A stretch of DNA of 64,000 nt, from the NCBI GenBank assembly GCA_017410325.1, contig JAFQRA010000010.1:1-64000 (forward strand), in the 5' to 3' direction. The DNA comes from Clostridia bacterium. Lineage in GTDB: Bacteria; Bacillota; Clostridia; Oscillospirales; Acutalibacteraceae. The translations under genes and the position numbers were made by a program. The notes beneath the pieces are model-generated. The model did no database searches. It saw only the letters and a list, made by a program, of their open reading frames with translations, and was not told the DNA's origin. Below are positions 53,844-62,763 of the stretch, piece after piece; the stretch's first letter is position 1, and each line of letters begins with the position of its first letter.

Positions 53844-54683
53844 TCAGATAAATATATTGTAAATAACTGATATGTAATGGAATATTATTCCCAGCATTCT
53901 CATAGGCATTGTGAATATTGCCGGTATCTGAATATCTTTTCCCTTTACGGCAATAACCGGAGCTGCATCCGTACCGAGCCCGAGGTCAGAGAGTGTTTCA
54001 AGGACTGTTTGAGCGATTAATTCGTTGCCCTGTGCGCTGGGGTGAATTTCGTCATCGGCATAGTTGAGTGCATCGTCACCAAGTGCCGTTGCGACATCGA
54101 CAACAACAATCTCACCCGGATTTTCTTCGGCAAAGCGTCTTATCTGTGCGTTTATTCTGTCTGCACCCTGCTGATAAGCTTCTCCGATATAGCCTGTCTG
54201 GGGGTTGTAAATTGTCTGCATAAGAATAACCGCATCGTCGTTGTGTGAATTGATTATTCTGACTATTTCGCAGAAATTCGTATAAAAACCGTCTGCTATT
54301 CTGTCGTATTCGGTATGGTCGTTTTTTGCAATCGAATCAAACATCAGCCCCAAAAGGTTGCTCATCAAAAAATCGTTTCCGCCGATTGAGATGCTGATTA
54401 TATCCGCCTTTTCAAGGTCGCTGATTACGCTTTCTTCCTTAAGTCTGTTAATCAGATTGTTGGTTGTGTGTCCGGGTATTGCGTGGTTGGCATAATCGTA
54501 GCCGTTGGTGTCCGCAACAATTTTGCCGTAGCACGCCTCTCTTGAATTGGATATTCCCGAGCCGTAGGCAATTGAATCGCCAAGCACAAGGTAAAACTGT
54601 TTTTCATCCTCTGCATATGCAAAAATACTCAAAGCACCCAAAAGGATAACAACAGTCATAATAACCGATATCAGTTTTTTCAT
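53844..54683 (-). CDS. Secreted SGNH/GDSL hydrolase
   Basis: 279 aa with signal peptide MKKLISVIMTVVILLGALSIFAYA. Block I is YLVLGDSIAYGSGIS (nucleophile Ser), block III ISIGGNDFL, and block V DDEIHPSAQG with the Asp-x-x-His dyad. These enzymes deacylate lipids or remove acetyl groups from glycans. The C-terminus is hydrophobic (MRMLGIIFHYISVIYNIFI) and may hold it at the membrane. The ATG at 54681-54683 follows AGAGGAG; 13 codons of upstream open frame are not supported. Confidence 0.88.
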   Translation of the reverse strand: MKKLISVIMTVVILLGALSIFAYAEDEKQFYLVLGDSIAYGSGISNSREACYGKIVADTNGYDYANHAIPGHTTNNLINRLKEESVISDLEKADIISISIGGNDFLMSNLLGLMFDSIAKNDHTEYDRIADGFYTNFCEIVRIINSHNDDAVILMQTIYNPQTGYIGEAYQQGADRINAQIRRFAEENPGEIVVVDVATALGDDALNYADDEIHPSAQGNELIAQTVLETLSDLGLGTDAAPVIAVKGKDIQIPAIFTMPMRMLGIIFHYISVIYNIFI

Positions 54684-54805
54684 AACGCAAACTCCTCTGC
54701 TCTTTTTTCTAAAATATATCATCCGATTTTTAAAATGTCAATATTCCCCAACAGAAATAATAGGCGTAATGCATAATAATCTTTTTGTAAAAATATAATT
54801 CCTTG

Positions 54806-54834
54806 TTGAAAAAACAAAGAAAGCATTGTATAAT
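54806..54834 (+). promoter_or_regulatory. Promoter of the GH3-esterase operon
   Basis: TTGAAA (54806-54811), 17-base spacer, TATAAT (54829-54834), a near-perfect sigma-A promoter with the start codon about 32 bases downstream. Confidence 0.8.
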
Positions 54835-54866
54835 GACAATAAAGAATAATGCAAAGAGGTGTCCGT

Positions 54867-57470
54867 ATGAAAGCAAAATTCATAAAAGTCGTTTCATTAT
54901 TACTTGTTTTCTCACTTATTGTAACCGTTACCGCAGTTGCAACGAGCGGCGATGTTGACCCCGAAATCATTGCCCAAACCCGTCAGACAGCGGTAGAGAT
55001 TGAAAGCGAAGGCATAGTCCTTCTCAAGAATGAGAACAATTTCCTGCCGCTTGAAAACAAAAAAGTAAACATATTCGGCGCAGGCTCCGTCTGCCCGTTT
55101 TTCGGCGGTGCGGGCTCGGGCGCAATCACGACCGATGACCCCGTTACTCTTTATGAGGCATTTGAAGCAGAGGGCATTGAGTATAACTCCGAGCTTCGTG
55201 CGCTTTACGAAAAGCACTGCCTTTCAAACGAGCTTCCCAAAACCGACAACACGGTTATCAACAACCTTCTCCAGGTGCTTCTTGCAAAGAACACACTTGA
55301 AGAAATGAACCCGAAGCACCTGACGGATGAGCTTCTCAAAAACGCAGTTGCTTTTTCCGACACGGCAATTATCGTAATCAGCCGCACAAGTGCCGAGGGC
55401 ACAGACCACACGGTTGAAACGCTCAGCCTTTCCGCAGACGAAACCGCAATGGTTGAAAAGGTAACGGCAGCATTTGAGAATGTCGTTGTGCTTTTCAATA
55501 TCGGCAACGTTATGGAAATGGGCTGGATTGACGAGTACGAAAGCATTAAGGCTGCGGCTATTATCTGGATTCCGGGCGAATTCGGTATGACTGCCGTACC
55601 GCAGATGTTAAACGGCAAGGTCAACCCTTCGGGCAGACTTACAGACACAATCGCATACAAAATTGACGACCATCCTTCAAGCGTCTGCTTCGGCAGCAAC
55701 AGCTACAACGGCGGCAAGAATTTCGTAGAATACTACGAGGGCATTTACATAGGCTACCGTTATTTTGAAACCTTTGCAAAGGACAAGGTGCAGTACCCCT
55801 TCGGCTACGGTCTTTCATACACAAGCTTTGAAAAAGAAGTTATTTCAACAGAATTCAACGCTGAAACCATAACCGTAGAGGTTAACGTCACAAACACGGG
55901 CGATAAGGCAGGCAAGGAAGTTGTTCAGCTTTATTACAGCACACCCTATACCGAGGGCGGCATTGAAAAGAGCGCAATCTGCCTTGGCGGTTTTGCCAAA
56001 ACAGAGCTTCTCGCCCCCGGTAACAGCCAAACGCTTACAATCACTTTCAAGACAGACGATATGGCTTCTTATGATTACAAGGTCAACGAAGCCTGGGTGC
56101 TTGAAGAAGGCACATACAAAATCATTGTCGCAAACGATGTAAGGAACCACATCGCTTCTTACGATTACGAAATAAACGAAACAAAGGTAATCAAGAACGA
56201 CCCCGTAACGGGCACAGAAATTGAAAACCTGTTTGACGATGTTTACAGCGGATATGAAATTATGTCAAGGGCAGATGTTGCCGCCACATATCCCGAGCTT
56301 CGTGAACTGAACAAAGACGATTATGTTATTGACGTTGACAAGGTTCCCGAACCCACTACCGAAGGCGAAGCCCCGAAAATGGGCGTAAAATACGACAAGA
56401 CCATCACCCTGCAGGATGTTGCAAAGGATGAAAGCCTTTGGGATGCCTTCCTCGACCAGCTCACCCTCGACGAAATGACAATGCTTGTAATCAACGGCGG
56501 TTACGAAACACACGGCGTCGAAAGGCTCGGCATACCTCACACAATGGATAATGACGGCCCATCAAGCGTAAAGGGCAGAAACGGCCTTGTCTACACCGAC
56601 AGTGGTACGGCTTACCCCTGCGCTACGGCTATAGCCTGCACGTGGAACACAGACCTTGCCTACGAAATGGGTAAGGGCGCAGGCAAGGAAGCAGCAGATA
56701 TGGGCACGGACACCTGGTATGCACCGGGTGCTAACATCCACCGCAACCCCAGAGGCGGCAGAAACTTTGAATACTTCTCCGAAGACCCGACAATTTCGGG
56801 CATTATGGCGGCAGAAATCATCAAGGGCGCCAACTCCGAAAGCCTTGTAACAACAATCAAGCACTACGCACTCAACGACCAGGAATCCCACAGAAACGGC
56901 GTTTTCACCTGGTGTGATGAGCAGGCAATGCGTGAAATCTACCTCAAGGCATTTGAAATTCCCGTAAAGGAAGCACAGCCCAAGGGCATAATGTCGGCAT
57001 ACAACCGTATCGGCACAAAGTGGTGCGGCTCAAGTTCAGCACTTCTCAACGACCTTCTGCGTGATGAGTGGGGCTTTGAAGGCTTTGTTGTTTCAGACTA
57101 CTCCTCCAACTTTACGGGCAGCGGCTATATGAGCCCCGTGCTCGCTGTTTACAACGGCAACGATACCATCCTTTCAGGTATGTGGGCACTGCAGGCACTT
57201 CAGCATAAAGCGGCTGTCAAGCTCGCCTACGCAAAAGACCCCATCGGCTTCGGCAATGCGCTTCGTGAAGCCTGCAAAAACCTCTGCATAATGAAAATGG
57301 AAACCAAGGCATTCAAAAACCCCGAAATCACCTACGATTCGTCACTCATCGGCACACTTGACACCCTTGACGACTGGACCTTTGAATTCCCCTATGTCTT
57401 CACTTTCTTAAGATTTATTTTAAACAACATCACCAATGTCGTAATCTACGCATTCAGATTTATTCTTTAA
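54867..57470 (+). CDS. GH3 beta-glucosidase with permuted domain order, secreted and membrane-associated
   Basis: 867 aa. After a signal peptide (MKAKFIKVVSLLLVFSLIVTVTAVA) comes what is normally the second GH3 domain (EGIVLLKNENNFLPLE, PVTLYEAFEAEGI, YPFGYGLSYTSFE), then an Fn3-like unit (VEVNVTNTGDKAGKEVVQLY), and only then the (beta/alpha)8 domain (ERLGIPHTMDNDGPSSV, YAPGANIHRNPRGGRNFEYFSEDP, TIKHYALNDQE). The nucleophile is Asp744 in GFVVSDYSSN. This reversed order is known from rumen bacterial beta-glucosidases. The last 25 residues are hydrophobic and end in IYAFRFIL, probably a membrane anchor. The ATG 54867-54869 is chosen over one six codons upstream because of AGAGGTG spacing. Confidence 0.92.
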   Translation: MKAKFIKVVSLLLVFSLIVTVTAVATSGDVDPEIIAQTRQTAVEIESEGIVLLKNENNFLPLENKKVNIFGAGSVCPFFGGAGSGAITTDDPVTLYEAFEAEGIEYNSELRALYEKHCLSNELPKTDNTVINNLLQVLLAKNTLEEMNPKHLTDELLKNAVAFSDTAIIVISRTSAEGTDHTVETLSLSADETAMVEKVTAAFENVVVLFNIGNVMEMGWIDEYESIKAAAIIWIPGEFGMTAVPQMLNGKVNPSGRLTDTIAYKIDDHPSSVCFGSNSYNGGKNFVEYYEGIYIGYRYFETFAKDKVQYPFGYGLSYTSFEKEVISTEFNAETITVEVNVTNTGDKAGKEVVQLYYSTPYTEGGIEKSAICLGGFAKTELLAPGNSQTLTITFKTDDMASYDYKVNEAWVLEEGTYKIIVANDVRNHIASYDYEINETKVIKNDPVTGTEIENLFDDVYSGYEIMSRADVAATYPELRELNKDDYVIDVDKVPEPTTEGEAPKMGVKYDKTITLQDVAKDESLWDAFLDQLTLDEMTMLVINGGYETHGVERLGIPHTMDNDGPSSVKGRNGLVYTDSGTAYPCATAIACTWNTDLAYEMGKGAGKEAADMGTDTWYAPGANIHRNPRGGRNFEYFSEDPTISGIMAAEIIKGANSESLVTTIKHYALNDQESHRNGVFTWCDEQAMREIYLKAFEIPVKEAQPKGIMSAYNRIGTKWCGSSSALLNDLLRDEWGFEGFVVSDYSSNFTGSGYMSPVLAVYNGNDTILSGMWALQALQHKAAVKLAYAKDPIGFGNALREACKNLCIMKMETKAFKNPEITYDSSLIGTLDTLDDWTFEFPYVFTFLRFILNNITNVVIYAFRFIL

Positions 57471-57494
57471 AATAAACATAAGGAGTTGATATTT

Positions 57495-58376
57495 ATGACA
57501 GAGTTTTTCCAAAGAATTATTGCGATTCTCCTTTCTTCCGTCAGCGTAATTTCAACATTTATCGGCGGTTTATCGTTTGAAAATTATGAGCTTTTCAAAG
57601 ACATCCGCTACGGCGAAGCGGAAAGAAACATTATGGATATCTATGTGCCAGACTCGGCTTATGAAAACGAGCACAACGGTGTAATACTCTATATCCACGG
57701 CGGCTCTTGGACAGGCGGCAACAAGGAAGATATGGCATCAAAGGCCAAGCGCTTTGCCCGGAAGGGATACATAACCGCAAGCATGAATTACACCCTTTAT
57801 GCTGACGGACTTTTCGGCAAGGTAACCGCACTTACAATGTGTGACGAAATAGGCAAAGCAATTGAAAAAATCAAAGCCTTTTCCGACGAAAAAGAGCTTA
57901 ACATCACAAAGCTTGCCGTTTCGGGCTATTCAGCCGGTGCACACCTTTCAATGCTCTACGGTTTTTCAAGGGCAAATGAGTCTGCAATCGAGCTTGTATT
58001 TACCGCAAATCAGGTAGGCCCGTCCGATTTTCATTCGGAAGTCTGGGGCAGCACAGGCCTTGCAAGTATGCTTTCGGGCATTGAAATCACAGCGGAAATG
58101 ACTGACACACAAAAAGAAGAGGTAATCAGCCTCGTTTCCCCCACCGCCTATGTTACAAAAGATACCGTACCCTCAATTCTCGCCTACGGCGGCACGGATA
58201 TGATAGTCCCATCGGGCAACGCCGAAAGAATCAAAACGGCATTTGAAACCGCAGGCGCAACCCACCGCTATATCCTCTATCCCCTCTCCAACCACGGCCT
58301 CGGCCTCGACCCGCTGTGCGAAATGGAATATATCAACACAGTCGAAGAGTACTGTAAGGAATATTTCGGGTATTGA
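57495..58376 (+). CDS. Alpha/beta hydrolase, esterase/acetylhydrolase type
   Basis: 293 aa. N-terminal hydrophobic segment (FFQRIIAILLSSVSVISTFIGGLSF) can act as an export signal or anchor. The hormone-sensitive-lipase/BD-FAE-like signatures are LYIHGGSWTGG (oxyanion hole), SGYSAGAHLSM (nucleophile Ser), YGGTDMIVPSGNA (Asp) and SNHGLGLD (His). It lies 24 bases after the GH3 gene and probably removes acyl groups from the same glycosides. The ATG at 57495-57497 is nine bases after AGGAG. Confidence 0.88.
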   Translation: MTEFFQRIIAILLSSVSVISTFIGGLSFENYELFKDIRYGEAERNIMDIYVPDSAYENEHNGVILYIHGGSWTGGNKEDMASKAKRFARKGYITASMNYTLYADGLFGKVTALTMCDEIGKAIEKIKAFSDEKELNITKLAVSGYSAGAHLSMLYGFSRANESAIELVFTANQVGPSDFHSEVWGSTGLASMLSGIEITAEMTDTQKEEVISLVSPTAYVTKDTVPSILAYGGTDMIVPSGNAERIKTAFETAGATHRYILYPLSNHGLGLDPLCEMEYINTVEEYCKEYFGY

Positions 58377-58399
58377 TCATTTAAAGCAAGCTGTATAAC

Positions 58400-58430
58400 A
58401 AAGACCGCATCATTTCCCGATGCGGTCTTT
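58400..58430. terminator. Bidirectional terminator between esterase and RtcB operon
   Basis: AAAGACCGCATC and GATGCGGTCTTT make a 12-bp stem between two convergent operons. T-tracts are weak on both sides (GGCTTTATT; GTTATAC). Confidence 0.7.
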
Positions 58431-58444
58431 GGCTTTATTAAATA

Positions 58445-59626
58445 TTATTTACCTGCTTTGAAATTATAGACGGGCTTTATTATTTTATTTATTTCAACCG
58501 TCGGCTCAATCAGCTTAACAATTTCGTCCATAGGCTTATATGCCATGGGAGATTCGTCAATCGTTGAAATATCGGCAGAGGTCGTATAAATGCCTTGCAT
58601 TGCCTCTTTATATTCGTCCACCGTAAACAGCTCCTTTGCCTCGCCTCTGCTGACCAGTCTGCCTGCGCCGTGGGGAGCGGAAAAATTCCAGTCGGGGTTG
58701 CCCTTACCGGTGGCTACGAGACAGCCGTCACGCATATTCATCGGGATAAGCACCTTCTGACCTTCGTGAGCAGGAATTGCACCCTTGCGCACTATACCCT
58801 CATCATCAATAAAATTGTGAAGAGTTTCAAAGGACTCAGCCTTTGCTATACCGAAATGCTTCATAATGTCATCGGCAATTTTTCTTCTGTTTCGGCTTGC
58901 AAAATCCTGACACATACGCATATCGTGCATATAGCCCTGAGCTTCCTCGCCCTCGAAATAGCAGTATTCGGGCGGAGTTTTTGTGCGCTTGGCAAACCTT
59001 GCCGTAATCTTGACCAGCTCATCGGGAATTTCTGCCATTCTGCCCTGCGCGGCAAGTCGGTCGTGCACCTCCTTTTTCGTTGCTTCTGCGGCGTTTTTGC
59101 AGGCAAGCGTTGCCTTTTGCTGGTAGAGCTTGGCAACCTGCAAGCCCAGATTCCGTGAGCCCGTATGAATTACAAGGTACTTATTATCCTCCTCGTCACG
59201 GTCAAGCTCAATAAAATGGTTGCCCCCGCCCAGTGTACCCAGCGAACAGTATATTCTGTCAAGGTCACGCAATTCGCCGTAGCAGTAAAGGTCTTTTATA
59301 AAATCCATATCGCCGTAGCTTTTGCGAAGATTGCTGCCTGCGGGTATACTGCGGTGAATAAATCCATCGAGCTCTTCAAGGTCTATATCAGCCCTACCAA
59401 GGCACACAGTAAGCATACCGCAGCCGATATCAACACCTATAACGTTGGGAATAACCCTGTTGCCTAACGTTGCGGTAAAGCCGACAACACAGCCGCTGCC
59501 GTAATGAACATCGGGCATTATGCGCACCTTTGAATCTGCAAACGGCGGCTGAGACAGAAGATTATAAATCTGGTTAACCGCAGTCGGCTCAACGTTTTCC
59601 GTAAATATTTTAAGGTCATAAGCCAT
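58445..59626 (-). CDS. rtcB: RtcB family RNA ligase
   Basis: 393 aa. RtcB joins RNA 2',3'-cyclic phosphate or 3'-phosphate ends to 5'-OH ends using GTP and Mn2+. The metal and catalytic residues are in place: Asp66 and Cys69 in GVDIGCGM, His137 in GTLGGGNHFIE, His154 in HTGSRNLG, His270 in ETLHNF and the guanylated His319 in SAPHGAGR. It is shorter than the E. coli or archaeal enzymes and belongs to the short bacterial branch. The ATG at 59624-59626 follows AAGGTGG. Archease is not encoded nearby. It is last in the five-gene operon with the ADP-ribosylglycohydrolase, WG, VWA and HTH-like proteins. Confidence 0.93.
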   Translation of the reverse strand: MAYDLKIFTENVEPTAVNQIYNLLSQPPFADSKVRIMPDVHYGSGCVVGFTATLGNRVIPNVIGVDIGCGMLTVCLGRADIDLEELDGFIHRSIPAGSNLRKSYGDMDFIKDLYCYGELRDLDRIYCSLGTLGGGNHFIELDRDEEDNKYLVIHTGSRNLGLQVAKLYQQKATLACKNAAEATKKEVHDRLAAQGRMAEIPDELVKITARFAKRTKTPPEYCYFEGEEAQGYMHDMRMCQDFASRNRRKIADDIMKHFGIAKAESFETLHNFIDDEGIVRKGAIPAHEGQKVLIPMNMRDGCLVATGKGNPDWNFSAPHGAGRLVSRGEAKELFTVDEYKEAMQGIYTTSADISTIDESPMAYKPMDEIVKLIEPTVEINKIIKPVYNFKAGK

Positions 59627-59664
59627 AATTATCACACCACCTTTTTTAAAACTTTGTTTCTTGC

Positions 59665-60459
59665 TTATCTGTTGTAAAGTTCTTGAGAATAGCCCCAGTA
59701 ATAGTCCTGAAGGGTTTCGTCAAGATAATCAAAAACCTCTTCCTGAATGTCCTCGGGTATTCCGTAAAAGGCCTCGGCAATTGCGCCTGCTATACAGCCC
59801 TGTGTGTCAGCATCGCCGCCGAGAGAAACCGCGTTCCGAACCGCATCCTCAAAATCCTCCGACTCAAGGAAGCAGACTATGGCCTGCGGCACACTGCCCT
59901 CGCAGGACACATCAAAGCTGTAGCCCGGTCTGATTTCATCAACGGTAAAGCCAAGGTTATAGTATTTGTCCTCTATGTACTCTCTTATCTCGTCTTTGTC
60001 CGAGCCGTTGCGTGCCATATATACTGCTGCCGCAACAGCCTGCGCGCCTCTGATGCCCTCGGGGTGGCTGTGAGTTACCTCTGCGCTCCATTTTGCCAGC
60101 AGCTCCGCCTGCTCAAGGCTGTCCGCCGCCCACGCAACGGGAGAAACCCTCATAGCCGAGCCGTTGGAATAGCTGCCGTAACCCCCTTGTGTATCACTCA
60201 TCAGCCAGCCGTAAAACATTCTGCCGTACCCTGCATCGGGATACTGTCTACCCAGCTCACGCATACGTTCAACAAGACAGGATTTGAACATTTCTTCGTC
60301 ATCAATGTCCGAGTCAACGCACGCACAGCCTACGGCAATTGTCATAATGCTGTCATCGGTTGCCCTGCAGGCACCGTCAAAAAGCCTGAAATCCTTGCTT
60401 TTGTCCGAATAAGTCTCATAGGGAGAGCCTACTATGTCACCTATAATTGCACCTAACAT
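59665..60459 (-). CDS. ADP-ribosylglycohydrolase family protein
   Basis: 264 aa, all-helical two-magnesium enzyme that removes ADP-ribose from proteins or other molecules (DraG/ARH type). Metal-binding blocks: MLGAIIGDIVGSPYE at the start, ATDDSIMTIAVG (Asp-Asp), and SLGGDADTQGCIAGAIAEAFYGIP near the C-terminus. The start is ATG 60457-60459 after GAAGGTG; the longer open frame overlaps the upstream gene. It may reverse an ADP-ribose mark on RNA ends or proteins in the same stress module as RtcB, which is inference. Confidence 0.9.
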   Translation of the reverse strand: MLGAIIGDIVGSPYETYSDKSKDFRLFDGACRATDDSIMTIAVGCACVDSDIDDEEMFKSCLVERMRELGRQYPDAGYGRMFYGWLMSDTQGGYGSYSNGSAMRVSPVAWAADSLEQAELLAKWSAEVTHSHPEGIRGAQAVAAAVYMARNGSDKDEIREYIEDKYYNLGFTVDEIRPGYSFDVSCEGSVPQAIVCFLESEDFEDAVRNAVSLGGDADTQGCIAGAIAEAFYGIPEDIQEEVFDYLDETLQDYYWGYSQELYNR

Positions 60460-60478
60460 TTCTTTCACCTTCCATATA

Positions 60479-61957
60479 TTATAATATAAATATTTCATTT
60501 TTTCTTCCCGTGGCGGCTATATAGCCGCTGTTATCGTTGAGCCATTCAATGCGGTCATACAGTAAATCAACTACCGTGTTGCCGTCAGCATCAATAAGCC
60601 CCATCCTTTGTACACCATCAATATATTCTTTAACCGTTAGCAACGGATTTTCCAAACCGCCTATTAACCCTCGCTTGTGCGATATCAGCTCATTTCCATC
60701 AAAATCGCAAAGGGACATTTCAAAGGTATTGCAGCCGATATAAACCACTCTTCTTTTTTCATAGTTTATACCGTGAACTTGCTTGCCCTCCTCCGAAATG
60801 AACAGAACCTTTCCTTCTCTGTCAACCAAGCCGTACCGCATCGGACGGACATCGCCTATACGTGCGATATACGGATAGCACCGGGTAAAAATAGAAGTAA
60901 ACTCCGAATCAAATATTTCGTTGCCGTCACGGTCAATAAGCGTTACTACGCTGCGTCTTTTTTTATTAGTGAGAACCTTGAAATATCCGTTTTCCTCAAA
61001 TGATATATGGCTGTATTTCGGTTCTATAATCACCTTTCTATTATTGATATCATACACACCGACATAATCGTACTCATTTTCATTATAAACACACACCATA
61101 TCTACAAAAATAGCCAGCCCGTCGTGCACTTCAACAATCTTTTTATACTTCGGTTCAATCAAAAGATTGCCGTCAGAATCAGCAACACCCCATACTTCTT
61201 TTTCACCGACCGTGCAACATACTGCAAAAAAGCGGCCGTCCAATGACACACGCCTGATGCACGAATACTTGAACTCAACAACTTCGTTTCCGTTTTTGTC
61301 GATTATACCCCAACGTACGTCTTCGGCGGTATAAATAAACTCCTCAGGGTCAAAAACCCATTCGCCCTTTGCGGCAATAGCTGTTCCATGCTGAAAATTC
61401 TCCGCAAAAACATACTGTGGCTTTACGGCTTCTTCACCCTGTGTGTCTATAAAGCCCCATATACCGGGATTGTTATAGCCGTGGTTTCTGCTGACGAAAT
61501 CTCTTTCAAGCACAGGCATCGCAGATACCATACAAAGTCCGTCGGTGTAGTCACCGATTTCACTGTATTTTCTGTCGGTAAGAAGCTGCGGGTCAAACAG
61601 AAATTCACCCGAGCGGTTTATGAACCCTTCCTTTCCGTCACGGTATACTTTTGCTATGCCGTTTTCGAACGGAGAAACATCCTCATAAACAGGCTCAATA
61701 ACAAATTCAAAATCCGTGTTTATGTAGCCGAAGCCTTTTTTTCTCAAGCCAACAAAGGCAAGACCCTCGTGAAAATCGCTTGCAAAGTCGAAAACGTCAG
61801 ATTTCTTACCGCTGTTCATATCCCAAAAATAAATCTTTTCGCCTGCCACAGGCTCAACGCTGTTGTTGTGCACCTTGAGATAACCTGTTTCTTTATCCTG
61901 AAACACCGCATCCGCTTCAAACTCCTCAATTCTCTTCGGCGAATAAGTTTTGCTCAT
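60479..61957 (-). CDS. WG-repeat protein
   Basis: 492 aa made of about nine repeats of the WG type, each with G-(F/L/I)-I-D-x-x-G and a following EPKY-like step: FGYINTDFEFVIEPVYEDV, EGFINRSGEFLFDPQL, WGFIDTQGEEAVKPQY, WGIIDKNGNEVVEFKY, WGVADSDGNLLIEPKY, VGVYDINNRKVIIEPKY, YGLVDREGKVLF, MGLIDADGNTVVDLLY. No signal peptide is present, so it is cytosolic. WG repeats form beta-propeller- or solenoid-like scaffolds of unknown task; here it may dock proteins or RNA in the operon's module. GGAGGGG precedes the ATG. Slightly more AT-rich than neighbours. Confidence 0.85.
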   Translation of the reverse strand: MSKTYSPKRIEEFEADAVFQDKETGYLKVHNNSVEPVAGEKIYFWDMNSGKKSDVFDFASDFHEGLAFVGLRKKGFGYINTDFEFVIEPVYEDVSPFENGIAKVYRDGKEGFINRSGEFLFDPQLLTDRKYSEIGDYTDGLCMVSAMPVLERDFVSRNHGYNNPGIWGFIDTQGEEAVKPQYVFAENFQHGTAIAAKGEWVFDPEEFIYTAEDVRWGIIDKNGNEVVEFKYSCIRRVSLDGRFFAVCCTVGEKEVWGVADSDGNLLIEPKYKKIVEVHDGLAIFVDMVCVYNENEYDYVGVYDINNRKVIIEPKYSHISFEENGYFKVLTNKKRRSVVTLIDRDGNEIFDSEFTSIFTRCYPYIARIGDVRPMRYGLVDREGKVLFISEEGKQVHGINYEKRRVVYIGCNTFEMSLCDFDGNELISHKRGLIGGLENPLLTVKEYIDGVQRMGLIDADGNTVVDLLYDRIEWLNDNSGYIAATGRKNEIFIL

Positions 61958-62008
61958 TTTTCTCCCCTCCTATCAACAATAAACACGTTCCTTTACGTTT
62001 TTTCGCAA

Positions 62009-62659
62009 TCAATCGTTCTTTCGCTCATTGAAATCATAGTCAAGCCTCATTCGCCACTCTTTCGGAATGCGCTTTTTCTTCCTGACGCTGCTTACAGCCA
62101 TTGAAACGGAATCGTAAAGAATTCTTGTGCCCTGCCCGTCAGACCTGTAATTGACCGCATTTTCGCTGTCAATGCCGTACATCGCCGCAGTTTCCACAGC
62201 ATCAATATTCGCACCGATAAAAATGAACTCCCAACCGTGCTCGACCTTTTGCTTTTCAATCATAGCCTTTACCTGAGCGCTGCCGTAATTTCTGCTTGCA
62301 TTTTCCTTACCGTCGGTTGTGATTACAAACACCGTCTTTTCGGGCACATCCTCCTCACGGATATATTTGTGAATGTTTTCAATGTGCTCAATAGCCGAGC
62401 CGAGAGCATCAATCAGCGCTGTACAGCCGCCGACAAAGTATTGCTTTTCGGTCATCGGTGCAACATTGGGCAAAGCCACTCTGTCGTGCAGAATTTCAAA
62501 GCTGCTGTCAAACAGAACAGTCGATACCCAGCAAATACCGTCCTGCTTTTTCTGTTTTTCAATCATGGCGTTGAAGCCGCCTATCGTATCGCCTTCAAGA
62601 CCTTCCATTGAGCCGCTTCTGTCGATAATAAACACAAGCTCAGTAATACCGTTTTTCAT
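62009..62659 (-). CDS. VWA-domain protein, cytosolic
   Basis: 216 aa, consisting almost entirely of one von Willebrand factor A domain. The MIDAS metal motif is DRSGSM (Asp13, Ser15, Ser17), with conserved FVITTDGKENAS later. A sequence typical of phage/plasmid-style cytosolic VWAs (EGDTIGGFNAMIEKQKKQDG) follows the MIDAS. The ATG at 62657-62659 follows GGAGG; the frame is open 36 codons further upstream without support. VWA proteins often act with a ligand or AAA ATPase; none is encoded here. Confidence 0.9.
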   Translation of the reverse strand: MKNGITELVFIIDRSGSMEGLEGDTIGGFNAMIEKQKKQDGICWVSTVLFDSSFEILHDRVALPNVAPMTEKQYFVGGCTALIDALGSAIEHIENIHKYIREEDVPEKTVFVITTDGKENASRNYGSAQVKAMIEKQKVEHGWEFIFIGANIDAVETAAMYGIDSENAVNYRSDGQGTRILYDSVSMAVSSVRKKKRIPKEWRMRLDYDFNERKND

Positions 62660-62763
62660 TTTTCTTTCCTCCGTAATATAAATATGATTCGGGCTTTCTT
62701 TCAACCCTGTAACCGCATTATATACGAAGGAATAATATAAAAGGTCTCCTCTCGGTAGACTTT

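Noticed and set aside
61388-62104. Plus-strand open frame of 238 codons
   Set aside because: Antisense to the WG-repeat gene, whose repeats and ribosome binding site are clear.
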